A stretch of DNA of 64,000 nucleotides from Amycolatopsis jejuensis (GTDB lineage Bacteria; Actinomycetota; Actinomycetes; Mycobacteriales; Pseudonocardiaceae), in contig NZ_JNYZ01000001.1 in NCBI RefSeq assembly GCF_000717335.1, forward strand, positions 248,001 through 312,000, given 5' to 3'. The translations under genes were made by a program, and so were the position numbers. This document shows positions 50,901 through 59,810 of the stretch, one piece after another. The notes beneath the pieces are model-generated. The model was not told the DNA's origin, made no database searches, and was given only the letters and a program-made list of their open reading frames with translations. The first letter of the stretch is position 1; each line of letters begins with the position of its first letter.

Positions 50901-51638
50901 TCACAGGTTTTCGACCAGCGCTGTCCGCAGCGCGGTCAGTTCTTCAGTGGGCACACCGTGCGTGTACAGGTAGTTCTCGACGCTGCCGTGGGAGCGGTCG
51001 ATCCGGTCCAGCGTGCGCAGGATCAGTTCGGGCGGGCAGGAGATCAGGTTGTCCTGCACCCGTTGCGGTACCCCGTATCCGGCCAGCCGGGCCTGCGCCG
51101 CTGCGACGAACTCGCGGCCGAGATACTCGCCGGTGAGCGCGTAGTCGGCGGCGATGACGTCGCGGTCCACCCCGGCGATCGTGAGGACGAGCGCGACCAG
51201 GACACCGGTGCGGTCCTTGCCTGCCGTGCAGTGCACGAGCGCGGGCAGCGCGCCCGGCCGCGCGAGGTCCCGTACCACCAACGCCAGCTGCGCGCCGAAG
51301 TCGTCCACCATCCGCTCGTAGACGGTTTCCAGCTCGGGATGGCCGCCGGAGCCCATCCGGCCGTCGAACACCGGCCGCGCCAGCACCCGGGGCTGCGGAC
51401 CGGAGAAGGGATCGGGCGCGTTCTCGCGTTCGGCCGGTTCCCGCAGGTCGATCACCGTGCGCAGGCCACGGCGGATGAGCTCGGCGACGCCCGCTTCGTC
51501 CATTCCGGACAAAGCGTCGGCGCGGAACAGCTGCTGCCAGCGGACGGTACCGCCGCCGCGGGTCGGGTAGCCCCCGACATCGCGGACATTCCAGGTGCCG
51601 GCCAGCGGGAGATGCCGGGAACTGTCCACAGTGGTCAT
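50901..51638 (-). CDS. tyrosine-protein phosphatase-like enzyme
   Basis: A 245-residue phosphatase of the DSP/Y_phosphatase3 type. The active-site loop is LVHCTAGKDRTGVL (CX5R with the KDRTG ending), and the substrate region WNVRDVGGYPTRGGGTVRW with VIDLREPAERE is standard. KDRTG-type enzymes in bacteria often act on phosphoinositides or other phosphate monoesters rather than proteins. Its ATG overlaps the stop of the binding-protein gene (51635-51638) and it is followed by the metallophosphoesterase 14 bases later. A phosphomonoesterase plus a phosphodiesterase inside one importer operon suggests stepwise dephosphorylation. Confidence 0.9.
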   Translation of the reverse strand: MTTVDSSRHLPLAGTWNVRDVGGYPTRGGGTVRWQQLFRADALSGMDEAGVAELIRRGLRTVIDLREPAERENAPDPFSGPQPRVLARPVFDGRMGSGGHPELETVYERMVDDFGAQLALVVRDLARPGALPALVHCTAGKDRTGVLVALVLTIAGVDRDVIAADYALTGEYLGREFVAAAQARLAGYGVPQRVQDNLISCPPELILRTLDRIDRSHGSVENYLYTHGVPTEELTALRTALVENL

Positions 51639-53002
51639 TTCGCCATCAGCTCCTGACCACGGACCTGTGCCGCGGTCAGGGTGCTGCGCACGTCCGCGCC
51701 GCGGTACACCACGTTCTCGACCGCCTGCAGCATCAGGTCGCGGACCTGCACGTAGTTGTCCCCGGGCAGCGATACCCACGGTTCCAGCCGGTCCAGCTGT
51801 GCCAGGTTCGGCTTGATCATCGGATGCTGGTCGGCCCACGGCTTGAGCGTCGCCGGATCGTCGACGAGCCCGGTGCGCAGCGGCAGGTACCCGATCTTCG
51901 ACGAGATCTGGGTGTAGGCCTCATCGCTGGTCAGGAACGTGATCAGCTCCCATGCCGCACGCTGCTTCGCCTTGTCCTCGGAGAAGATGAACAGCCCGGA
52001 CCCGGAGTTCGTCGGGATGGCGGGACGGGTACCGAACGAGGGTTCCTGCGCTGCCCGCAGCTCCCATTTCCCGGTCGATTGCTGCTGAAGCGTGCCCTGC
52101 AGCGCGCTCGACTCGAGCAGCATGCCCAGCTGCCCGCGGCCCATCGCCTCCATTGCCTGCGCCTGCGTGAAGTCCGGCGTCGCCCCGGACTTGACCATCT
52201 GCTGCATCGTGGCGAGGGCGTCCGCGGCGGGCCCGTCGGCGAAGCTGAGCTTCTTGCGGTCGGCCGACAGCACCGCCCCGCCGTTGGAGCGAATGACCGA
52301 CTGCAGGCACCAGTCGCCCGAGGTCTTGGTGAAGCAGTCCGCGTACGCGCCTGCGGAACCCGTCGCGTTCTTGATCGCGAACGCCGCCTGCTGGACCTCG
52401 GCCCAGGTCGACGGCGGTTTGGCCGGATCGAGCCCGGCCTTGCGGAAGAGGTCGGCGTTGTAGAAGAGCACCGGCGTGGAGAAGACGTACGGGAGCCCGT
52501 AGGCCTTGCCGTCCATCGACGCGAGGTTCCGGGCGCGCTCATGGATCGGATGCGTGCCGCCGAGGGCGTTCTGCACCGCATCGGCGCCCACCAGATCCGC
52601 CAGTGGCTTGGGTTTGAGCTTCGAGACGACGTAGTCCAGATCGCCGAAGGTCAGCTGGGCGACGTCCGGCGCCTTGCCTACCATGAGCTGGCTCTGCACG
52701 CTCGATACGGTTCCGGTGGCCGCGCTGCCCCCGCCCTGCGGCGGCTGGCCGTGCACGGTGATGTTGGGGTGCTTCCGCTGGAACCGCGCGAGCAGGTCGT
52801 TGACGGTGGTGGTCCAGGTCCCGGCGGTGGCGAGGTTGTAGCTCTCGAAGGTGAGGTCGACGTGCTGGCTCGCGTCCAGTTCCGGGACCGGCGCGACGGC
52901 GTTGCTGCTGCTCGCGGTCGCGCCGAGCCCACCGCAGGCAGTGGCGGACAAAGCCACGGCGGCGAGCAGTCCGGCCGCGCGGGAGCGGCGAAGGGATCTC
53001 AT
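51635..53002 (-). CDS. CUT1-type ABC substrate-binding lipoprotein (UgpB/MalE-like)
   Basis: A 455-residue extracellular solute-binding protein family 1 member. The signal peptide ends with VALSATAC (lipobox Cys about residue 23). LARFQRKHPNITVHGQPPQG, APDVAQLTFGDLDYVVSKLK, GKAYGLPYVFSTPVLFYNAD and TWAEVQQAAFAIKN are typical of sugar or glycerol-3-phosphate binding proteins. GAGGAG precedes the ATG at 53002. It lies 22 bases after the ATPase gene and overlaps the phosphatase ATG, all in one operon. Confidence 0.92.
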   Translation of the reverse strand: MRSLRRSRAAGLLAAVALSATACGGLGATASSSNAVAPVPELDASQHVDLTFESYNLATAGTWTTTVNDLLARFQRKHPNITVHGQPPQGGGSAATGTVSSVQSQLMVGKAPDVAQLTFGDLDYVVSKLKPKPLADLVGADAVQNALGGTHPIHERARNLASMDGKAYGLPYVFSTPVLFYNADLFRKAGLDPAKPPSTWAEVQQAAFAIKNATGSAGAYADCFTKTSGDWCLQSVIRSNGGAVLSADRKKLSFADGPAADALATMQQMVKSGATPDFTQAQAMEAMGRGQLGMLLESSALQGTLQQQSTGKWELRAAQEPSFGTRPAIPTNSGSGLFIFSEDKAKQRAAWELITFLTSDEAYTQISSKIGYLPLRTGLVDDPATLKPWADQHPMIKPNLAQLDRLEPWVSLPGDNYVQVRDLMLQAVENVVYRGADVRSTLTAAQVRGQELMAK

Positions 53003-53024
53003 GGAATTTCTCCTCAGACAGGGG

Positions 53025-54137
<1,113 letters not shown>

Positions 54138-54162
54138 GACGCTCCCTCCATGAATCCGCGTT

Positions 54163-54184
54163 CCACAGATTTTACGATCTCTGG
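54163..54184. promoter_or_regulatory. inverted repeat operator candidate upstream of the ABC operon
   Basis: CCACAGAT (54163-54170) and ATCTCTGG (54177-54184) are inverted repeats with one mismatch around TTTACG, 25 bases before the GTG of the ATPase. The site lies between the RpiR-type regulator gene and the importer operon, and is the natural place for that regulator to bind. Confidence 0.45.
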
Positions 54185-54289
54185 TACGCGCTTACACGGG
54201 AAGTGTCGGCGAAGGACGTGAACAGCGGGTGGCGCGCGGCTGAGGATTCCGCGACGCCCCGGACAGGATTACCCCGGCCCGGGTGAACC

Positions 54290-55150
54290 TCAGCTACGCC
54301 GCGTGTCCGACGTGATGACCTGCCACACCTCGTCGAGGACCTCCGACGACCGGTCCGGGCGGCGGAACCCGGCCGCGAGCTGAAGGGAAACCAGCAGCGC
54401 GAGCTGCGCCATCGGGCCCGCGAACACGTCGTTGCGCTGGAAGGGCGCGGTACCGGTGACCAGGGTGAGGTCAGCGAGCGCGGTCAGCGGTGAGTGCGTC
54501 AACGAGGTCACCCCGACGAGCGTGGCCCCGGCCTTCGCCGCGGCTTCGGCAGCGCGCAAGGTGACTTCGTTGACCCCACTCGAACTGATCGCGACGCAGA
54601 CATCCTCGGCCGTGAGCAACCGGCAGACGATCTGCTGGCTGATCGCCTCCGCCGGCGCCTCGGCAATGAACCCGTTGGCAGTGAACCGAAACGCCGCCGC
54701 CTGCGCAACGAACCCGGACCCGCCATTGGCGACGAACACCACCCGCCGAGCCGCAACGAGCACGTCGACCGCCTTGCGCAACGCAGCAGGCTCGACCGCC
54801 CCCATCCCCCCGGCGAGAACCCCACCGGCCGTGGCGAACACCGCCGCCGCAATCGTCTCCGGCGAGTCCCCCGGCCCGAACTCCGGACTGGCCGGCTGGG
54901 CCGCGTTGCCGGCGTCCCGTGCCAGCAGCAGCCGCAACTGCTGAAACCCGCGAAAGCCCAGATGCTGGCAAGCCCGCACCGCCGTGGCCGACGACGTCCC
55001 CGCCGCCGCCGCAAGATCGGCCACCGACCAGTCGATGACCTCGGCAGACCGGGCCAGCACCACCTCGGCGACCCGCTGCTCACTGGGCAGCAAGGCGGGC
55101 AACGCAGCCCGGATCACGGCGAGGGTGCTGCCTGCAGGCTGGTCACTCAT
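54290..55150 (-). CDS. MurR/RpiR family transcriptional regulator
   Basis: A 286-residue regulator with an N-terminal HTH_6 domain (ALLPSEQRVAEVVLARSAEV, then VADLAAAAGTSSATAVRACQ followed by HLGFRGF) and a C-terminal SIS sugar-phosphate-binding domain (RVVFVANGGSGFVAQAAAFR and VCVAISSSGVNEVTLRAAEA). The SIS domain normally senses a phosphosugar, which agrees with the phosphoesterase-containing importer operon downstream. The ATG at 55150 has no clear ribosome site and a TATGTA box lies about 10 bases before it, so the message may be leaderless. Transcription runs toward the operon at 54137. Confidence 0.9.
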   Translation of the reverse strand: MSDQPAGSTLAVIRAALPALLPSEQRVAEVVLARSAEVIDWSVADLAAAAGTSSATAVRACQHLGFRGFQQLRLLLARDAGNAAQPASPEFGPGDSPETIAAAVFATAGGVLAGGMGAVEPAALRKAVDVLVAARRVVFVANGGSGFVAQAAAFRFTANGFIAEAPAEAISQQIVCRLLTAEDVCVAISSSGVNEVTLRAAEAAAKAGATLVGVTSLTHSPLTALADLTLVTGTAPFQRNDVFAGPMAQLALLVSLQLAAGFRRPDRSSEVLDEVWQVITSDTRRS

Positions 55151-55225
55151 GGCACATACATACCACCGTGGAGGGACGTGGGGGTGGCGATTGCGCGGGG
55201 ATGTGTACTGCGGGAGATCCGGCAC

Positions 55226-55522
55226 TCACCAGACCAACCTGACGAGAGCACCGACGATGCCGACGAGCAACACGGCAATCAACCCGATCCCGACGAGGAT
55301 CATGAGATCCCGCAATCGGGTCCGCGGCCACCGGCCGGGGACTCTCCGACGAGATCGGACCGGGATGCGGGAACCGTCCGGCTTCCATGCCGCGTTACAA
55401 CCGGAGCCGTCCGGAAGCCACCTGGAACAGCCCAGGAAAAACCCGTGCCGCCCCGCGGTCCGGCGCACCATGCCACGTCGGCACCACGGACACCGGCCTC
55501 CGGCTCGCACCCTCCGCCCCAT
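55226..55522 (-). CDS. small zinc-ribbon membrane protein
   Basis: A 98-residue frame with a topoisomerase-type zinc ribbon at the N-terminus: RCPWCRRGMVRRTAGRHGFF followed by LGCSRWLPDGSGC, four cysteines in C-x2-C...C-xn-C spacing. A basic linker follows, then one hydrophobic segment (LMILVGIGLIAVLLVGIVGA) at the C-terminus. The start is uncertain; I take the ATG at 55522 just before the ribbon, though the frame is open further up. A nucleic-acid-type ribbon on a membrane anchor is unusual; function unknown. Confidence 0.5.
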   Translation of the reverse strand: MGRRVRAGGRCPWCRRGMVRRTAGRHGFFLGCSRWLPDGSGCNAAWKPDGSRIPVRSRRRVPGRWPRTRLRDLMILVGIGLIAVLLVGIVGALVRLVW

Positions 55523-55559
55523 GACAGCAATGATGCCAGCCTTGAGGGCGCCAGCGTCG

Positions 55560-55990
55560 CGACGGTGTCCCGGAGATCGTCTTCCGGCAAACCGCCACCT
55601 CGCACCGAGGCCAGGACCCGCGCACGCGGCATCCGTCCCGACTCCGAACCCGTCACCGAAATCGTCGGGGACACAGTGGTGCAGCTGAAGGACGGACGGC
55701 AGGTACCCGTCGACGCCGCCCGGGCATCTGCTCATCACCTCGCACGCGGACTTGCCGCCCTGGGGCAACGTCCCCCGCGACCTGTACCGCTTCCTCAGCA
55801 CTGACGAGGAAAGCACGCAGCTCGCACTCGACCCGGAACAATGGGACATCCCGCACGCCGAAACCAGGCCACGGGAAGCAACCGGACCGGACGGACAACG
55901 CGATCATCCTGGCCCGGCGCCGGTGATCCCCGCTGCCGCGGCTACTCCGGAGCGGGAAAGCTTGTCCCGCTTGATCGTCAACCGGTCGAA
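55560..55990 (+). pseudogene. unidentified broken coding region
   Basis: The plus strand looks coding but changes frame: EPVTEIVGDTVVQLKDGRQV then PVD (about 55637-55715), then, one frame away, GHLLITSHADLPPWGNVPRD followed by LYRFLSTDEESTQLALDPEQ WDIP (about 55722-55860). It is not part of the zinc-ribbon gene (opposite strand, adjacent). I do not recognise the family. It may be the remains of one protein with a single frameshift near 55715. Confidence 0.35.
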
Positions 55991-55992
55991 CC

Positions 55993-56449
55993 ATGACACA
56001 GCCGCCGACGGAAAGCGCGCAACGCATGCAGTCCGCCCCTGCCTCCACAGTGGACGGCAAGGTGGCCGTGGTCACCGGCGCCAGTTCCGGCATCGGCGCC
56101 GAGATCGCCCGGGAGAGGCACCGGGCGGGTACGAAAGTCCTGCTCGTCGGCCGCAATGAGCAACGACTCGAAGCGTGCTCGGCGGAGCGCGTCGACACCC
56201 TCAGCGTCGGCCTTGCCGGCGATGCCGCACCGGACACCATCATGGAGCACCCGTCGGACCGTTTCGGCCGAGGGACAGGTACTCGCGGCCGCCCCGGCAG
56301 GCAGGGTCGGCGACATCGCCTCCGCCGTGGTGTTCCTGGCCTCCCCCGCCGCCTCGTACCGCCAAGGCTCGAGCCTCGTGATCGACGGCGGATGGATCGA
56401 CGGCGGATCCGGAATGATCGCCGGGGAGATGGCCGGGGCATCGAGCTGA
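55993..56449 (+). pseudogene. short-chain dehydrogenase/reductase remnant
   Basis: The N-terminus DGKVAVVTGASSGIGAEIAR carries the SDR TGxxxGIG cofactor motif, and the C-terminus PAGRVGDIASAVVFLASPAA with GSSLVIDGGWIDGG carries the usual end of FabG-like enzymes. Between them fewer than 60 codons remain, in a different frame, so the NAG, catalytic Ser/Tyr-x3-Lys region is missing. It is an internally deleted pseudogene. Confidence 0.8.
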
Positions 56450-56473
56450 TCTTCGGCGCCGGGGACTCGGCGT

Positions 56474-56525
56474 TGTCCACAAAGGAGGTCGTGGCCGCTC
56501 AGGTCGAGAACGTCCTTTGTGGACA
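56474..56525. repeat. perfect 13-bp inverted repeat with 26-base loop
   Basis: TGTCCACAAAGGA (56474-56486) and its exact complement (56513-56525) flank 26 bases. It follows the SDR remnant in a gap without an intact gene. It could be a weak terminator, the remains of a mobile-element end, or a hairpin hiding the AAAGGAGG that straddles its left arm. Confidence 0.65.
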
Positions 56526-56844
56526 GCTGGGTACCGCCCGCCGAAGCCACTTCACGCCCGGCAGTGGGATCGCCTCGGCCGCGGCGAAGACCGGGACACG
56601 CCACAGCCGATATAGGGCGGCGCAAGGGACGGGCCCGGCGTCATTCCAGGCAACAGAACCGATGGTGTGGACGTTCATCACGCTGGTGGCCGGCTGCACT
56701 TGCCCCGAAGGCAGTGCCACCCGGGCAAGCCGATTCCGTGCGGACCGGGGTATCCGGCCGGTCCCGGGGCTCACGGAACGGTGCGGCGCGTTCCACGAAG
56801 AGCTCAGGAACTCGATCGCCTGCCCGCACTTCCGGTGGCGGCCA
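56526..56844. other. gap without a recognisable gene
   Basis: About 320 bases between the inverted repeat and the metallo-beta-lactamase gene. Open frames exist on both strands but none has family features, a ribosome site or consistent codon character. It may be further eroded coding DNA. Confidence 0.4.
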
Positions 56845-58005
56845 TCATCGGCCCAGCGGCAGCACCTGAAGGTCACTCCCCACGATGAGCCGCCCCGAAA
56901 ATCCGCGCTGGGCGTCCCGCCAGCGGTGTTCCGGGGTGGTGGCGGGGACGAGGTGGTTCAGTACCAAGGTGCGGACCGCGGCCGGTTCCGCGACGTGCGC
57001 GCCGACCTGGTCGATTGTGGTGTGCGCGGCGAGGAGGTGTTCGCGCATCGGCCCGGCTCGGTCCGGGGGCAGGCGGGTCACGAGTTCGTCGACGAACCGC
57101 GGGTCGATCACCTCGTGCACGAGGTAGTCGGCGTTGCGGGCGAGGTCGATCAGGTTCGGGCTGACACCGGTGTCGCCGGAGATCACCACGGAGCCGTCCG
57201 GCGTGTCGAACCGGTAGGCGAAAGCCGGGGCGGCCGGGTGGTGGTCGACGAGGGTCGCAGTGACCGTGACCTCGCCGTCCTGCCACACCCGGATCGGGGT
57301 GCGCAGCCGGGGCGGCCGTCCTTCGGGGTCCGGGGTCCAGATCCCGGCGAGGTCGATGTCCTGGACGTGGAACACGCTTTCCGGGCCGGCGAGGGCGCTG
57401 TCCCGTGCGCGGTCGTTGAGGTCGGCGGCAAAGGCCTGGCCGAGATGGTCCGTGAGGTCCGTGATGCCGGGCCCCGGTTCGGCGGGGCCGACGACCGGCG
57501 GCGCCGGGCGCCCGGGCGGGAACACCCGCGGCAGCGCCGGGCGCGCGGGAGGGCCCCAGACCTGGATCGGCGGTCCGGTGCGGCCGATCGCGTTGGACAC
57601 GCCGGTCACGTACAGCGCCGGCCAATCCGCGACGTGGTCGCTGTGCAGGTGGGTGAAGAAGATCCCGCGGACGTTGCCGAGCAGGTCCCCCGCCGCCGGC
57701 CCCGGTGCGAGACCGCTGCGCACCAGCCGCCAGTACGCCCCGATCCCGAGGTCCACCAGGTAGATCCGGCCGTCGTGGACGACCGCGGTGGACACCCCGG
57801 CCCGGTCGGGAGTCAGCACGGTCGGGCCGCCCGCGGTCCCGAGCAGCACCACGCGGGTCCGGGCCGCGAGGCGCGCGGGTGTCGCGGCCGCCAGCGTCGT
57901 CGCGGCCGCCGCAGCGCCGACCAGATGGAGAAACCGGCGGCGACCGGGGATCCGCGTGGCGGCACGCAGGAACAGGTCGGCCTTCGAAGAACCCGTCGAG
58001 ATCAC
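56845..58005 (-). CDS. MBL fold metallo-hydrolase, exported (Tat-like signal)
   Basis: A 386-residue metallo-beta-lactamase-fold protein. The N-terminus has a twin-Arg-like stretch GRRRFLHLVG followed by an Ala-rich hydrophobic segment, suggesting Tat export. The zinc motif is FFTHLHSDHVADW (HxHxDH, about residue 118), with the later aspartate in VVISGDTGVSP and histidine in VLNHLVPA. These fit the arylsulfatase/RNase Z-like lactonase branch. The ATG overlaps the stop of the small gene before it (58002-58005). Substrate unknown. Confidence 0.88.
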   Translation of the reverse strand: MISTGSSKADLFLRAATRIPGRRRFLHLVGAAAAATTLAAATPARLAARTRVVLLGTAGGPTVLTPDRAGVSTAVVHDGRIYLVDLGIGAYWRLVRSGLAPGPAAGDLLGNVRGIFFTHLHSDHVADWPALYVTGVSNAIGRTGPPIQVWGPPARPALPRVFPPGRPAPPVVGPAEPGPGITDLTDHLGQAFAADLNDRARDSALAGPESVFHVQDIDLAGIWTPDPEGRPPRLRTPIRVWQDGEVTVTATLVDHHPAAPAFAYRFDTPDGSVVISGDTGVSPNLIDLARNADYLVHEVIDPRFVDELVTRLPPDRAGPMREHLLAAHTTIDQVGAHVAEPAAVRTLVLNHLVPATTPEHRWRDAQRGFSGRLIVGSDLQVLPLGR

Positions 58006-58301
58006 CGGCGGCGCCGCCCGGCCACTTTCGACGGCGGCAGCCGGCCGGCTTTCGACGTCCCGGCAAGAACATCGCCGTCGACTGTCACGTCGAAGGCGAG
58101 GTTCAACCGCAACGGGCGATTGACGGCTTGCCGCCAGGTGAGCCGGTTGCCGTCGCGGACGAGGTCGGTGAGCTCGACCTCTTCACCGGTTCCGCTCGCG
58201 GTGCCGCGCCACCTGCCGTCCTCCTCGAACAGGTCGATGTTCGCGGTGATCCGCCCGATCGGCGTGGAGATGGTCAGCACCCAGATTTCCTTGGGAGACA
58301 A
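58002..58301 (-). CDS. hypothetical protein, 99 residues
   Basis: A short beta-rich protein beginning (TTG) SPKEIWVLTISTPIGRITAN, with GRWRGTASGTGEEVELTDL and LAFDVTVDGDVLAGTSKAG. The pattern resembles small one-domain proteins that copy the beta-sandwich fold seen in SDR- or hydrolase-linked DUFs, but I cannot name the family. The TTG at 58301 has GGAAGGG 8 bases upstream. It overlaps the MBL gene by four bases, so the two are coupled and probably work together. Confidence 0.7.
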   Translation of the reverse strand: MSPKEIWVLTISTPIGRITANIDLFEEDGRWRGTASGTGEEVELTDLVRDGNRLTWRQAVNRPLRLNLAFDVTVDGDVLAGTSKAGRLPPSKVAGRRRR

Positions 58302-58324
58302 GAGCTATTCCCTTCCAGAGAGGT

Positions 58325-58987
58325 TCAGAAGCCGGCCGGCTCGGGTCCGGTGTTGCGCCACACGATGCCGCGTCGCTCGTGCGCGAACAACTCCTCGACC
58401 GCGTGCGCCACCCGGGGCCCGATCTCGCGTTCAAGCAGGTACAGACCGAGATCGAGCCCCGACGTGACCCCGGCGCCGCTGACCAGATCCCCGTCGTCGA
58501 CGACCCGCGCCCGCACCGCATGCACCCCGGTCGCATCGAGGAGATCGAGCCCTTCGTGGTGCGTGGTCGCATACCGGCCCTCCAGCAACCCGGCCATGGC
58601 GGGGATGAGCGAGCCGCCGCACACGGTGGCGAACAGAACGTCCGGCTGCGCCAGAGCTGCCTTGAGCAGCGTGGGCAACGAGGTTTCCACCGCCCGGCCG
58701 AGCAGGACCGGAATGGTTTCCTCCGCACCGTCCACATCGGACATGTCCCCGATCGGGCCCGCCGCGCCCGGAACCAGCACCACCCCCGCCCGAGCGGGAT
58801 CGAGCACGCCATTCGCCCGCAACGACAACCCGCCGGTACCGCTCACGACCTCACGGGCACCCTCGGCGGAAACGAGCTCGACCGTGACCACGCCTCCGCT
58901 CGCCATACCCCCGGCATGGAACACCTCGAACGGCGCGATGACATCGAGCGGGTCGAAACCGTCGAACAAGACAATCTGAACGTGCAC
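58325..58987 (-). CDS. DJ-1/PfpI family protein (isonitrile hydratase-like)
   Basis: A 220-residue DJ-1/PfpI-fold protein. The nucleophile elbow is LFATVCGGSLIPAMAG (Cys about residue 104) and the following LLEGRYATTHHEGLDLL matches the InhA/AraC-type DJ-1 branch; DGFDPLDVIAPFEVF carries the early acidic residue. I use the GTG at 58987 because GGAGG lies 5-6 bases before it, rather than the ATG four codons upstream, which has none. It lies 23 bases before the small hypothetical gene and leads a three-gene operon. Confidence 0.88.
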   Translation of the reverse strand: MHVQIVLFDGFDPLDVIAPFEVFHAGGMASGGVVTVELVSAEGAREVVSGTGGLSLRANGVLDPARAGVVLVPGAAGPIGDMSDVDGAEETIPVLLGRAVETSLPTLLKAALAQPDVLFATVCGGSLIPAMAGLLEGRYATTHHEGLDLLDATGVHAVRARVVDDGDLVSGAGVTSGLDLGLYLLEREIGPRVAHAVEELFAHERRGIVWRNTGPEPAGF

Positions 58988-59639
58988 ACTGCCCTCCATG
59001 GCGGACCGGACTACGCCATCGACGGTAGAGCCGGCCGCACCACCCGGACACGCTGATTCATGCCAGGATCCGGCGGAAACCCGCCACCGGGAAGGCCACG
59101 CCGGCGCACGGGACCCTCGGCCGGATGCAAGACCCCGTCGACGCGGCGCGGAATGCCCCGGTGACCGTCGTGCAATTCCGCGGGGAGGACGTCCGCGATC
59201 CCGGCCGCGGGCCGGGCGGCCGTCGTGACGTAGGCGGCTGACCGATCAAGGCGCCGGGAACGGTGGCCGGCCGTCAAGACCGAGCTGATCTACTGGCCCG
59301 GCGACCTCCCGGAGTCCTTCCACGATCTCGCCTCGGCCGAACGAGCCGGCGCCGACATCGACATCCCTAGGTGCGGGCTCGGGCGAGCTTGCGTTTCACC
59401 GAGGCGCCAGCCGATCGCACCGGGAAGAGCCCAACGATCCGTGCCACTCAACGGAATCGGCGGTGTGGCTTTCGTCGACGGCGCGCATCATCGCGACGTC
59501 GGCATCGGACACTGCCGATGTGGACTCACCGTGACCGATGAACGTGGCCGGATTCGTGCCCTGCACGCGAAGGAAGTTCACCCGTTACCGGCTTCGTGGT
59601 CCCCGAGGCGGGGACCGTGGTCGCCGGGTTCGGCATGAC
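58988..59639. other. 650-base gap, no intact gene
   Basis: Open frames on both strands lack family features. The plus strand contains VKTELIYWPGDLPESFHDLA before a stop near 59369. The minus strand has a 61-codon frame at 59396-59581 (NFLRVQGTNPATFIGHGEST and on) with no ribosome site; I do not call it. A GGTCCCCG-AGG-CGGGGACC hairpin lies at 59598-59616 next to the IS110 left side. Confidence 0.4.
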
Positions 59640-59810
59640 TTTGTCCCCCTGTTGCAGGCATGATCCGGGGGTGGTGTCCCCGGGCCTGGTGGCATCGATC
59701 GACCGCTGATAGGGACAAGACCGCCGATGGCAGGCCTCTTCGCAGGCGTGGGTGCCGGCGCTCGATGCCCGACTGGCGATCACCACGGCCCTGGCTGAAT
59801 GGCATGGTGC
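59640..59810 (+). ncRNA. IS110 left non-coding end, possible bridge RNA remnant
   Basis: The 170 bases before the transposase ATG are GC-rich with several short stems and include GGGACAAGACCGCCGATGGC and CAGGCGTGGGTGCCGGCGCT, a layout I associate with the left ends of actinomycete IS110 elements. In IS110-family elements this end encodes the structured bridge RNA that pairs with donor and target DNA. The transposase is dead here, so the RNA is probably a relic. No structure was computed. Confidence 0.4.

Noticed and set aside
55993..58467. 824-codon plus-strand frame starting with an SDR motif
   Set aside because: Only its first 40 residues are SDR-like; the rest runs antisense to the metallo-beta-lactamase gene. 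I annotate the SDR remnant only.
59396..59581. 61-codon minus-strand frame near the IS110 element
   Set aside because: It has no ribosome site or family match and lies in eroded DNA; kept only as a note in the gap entry.
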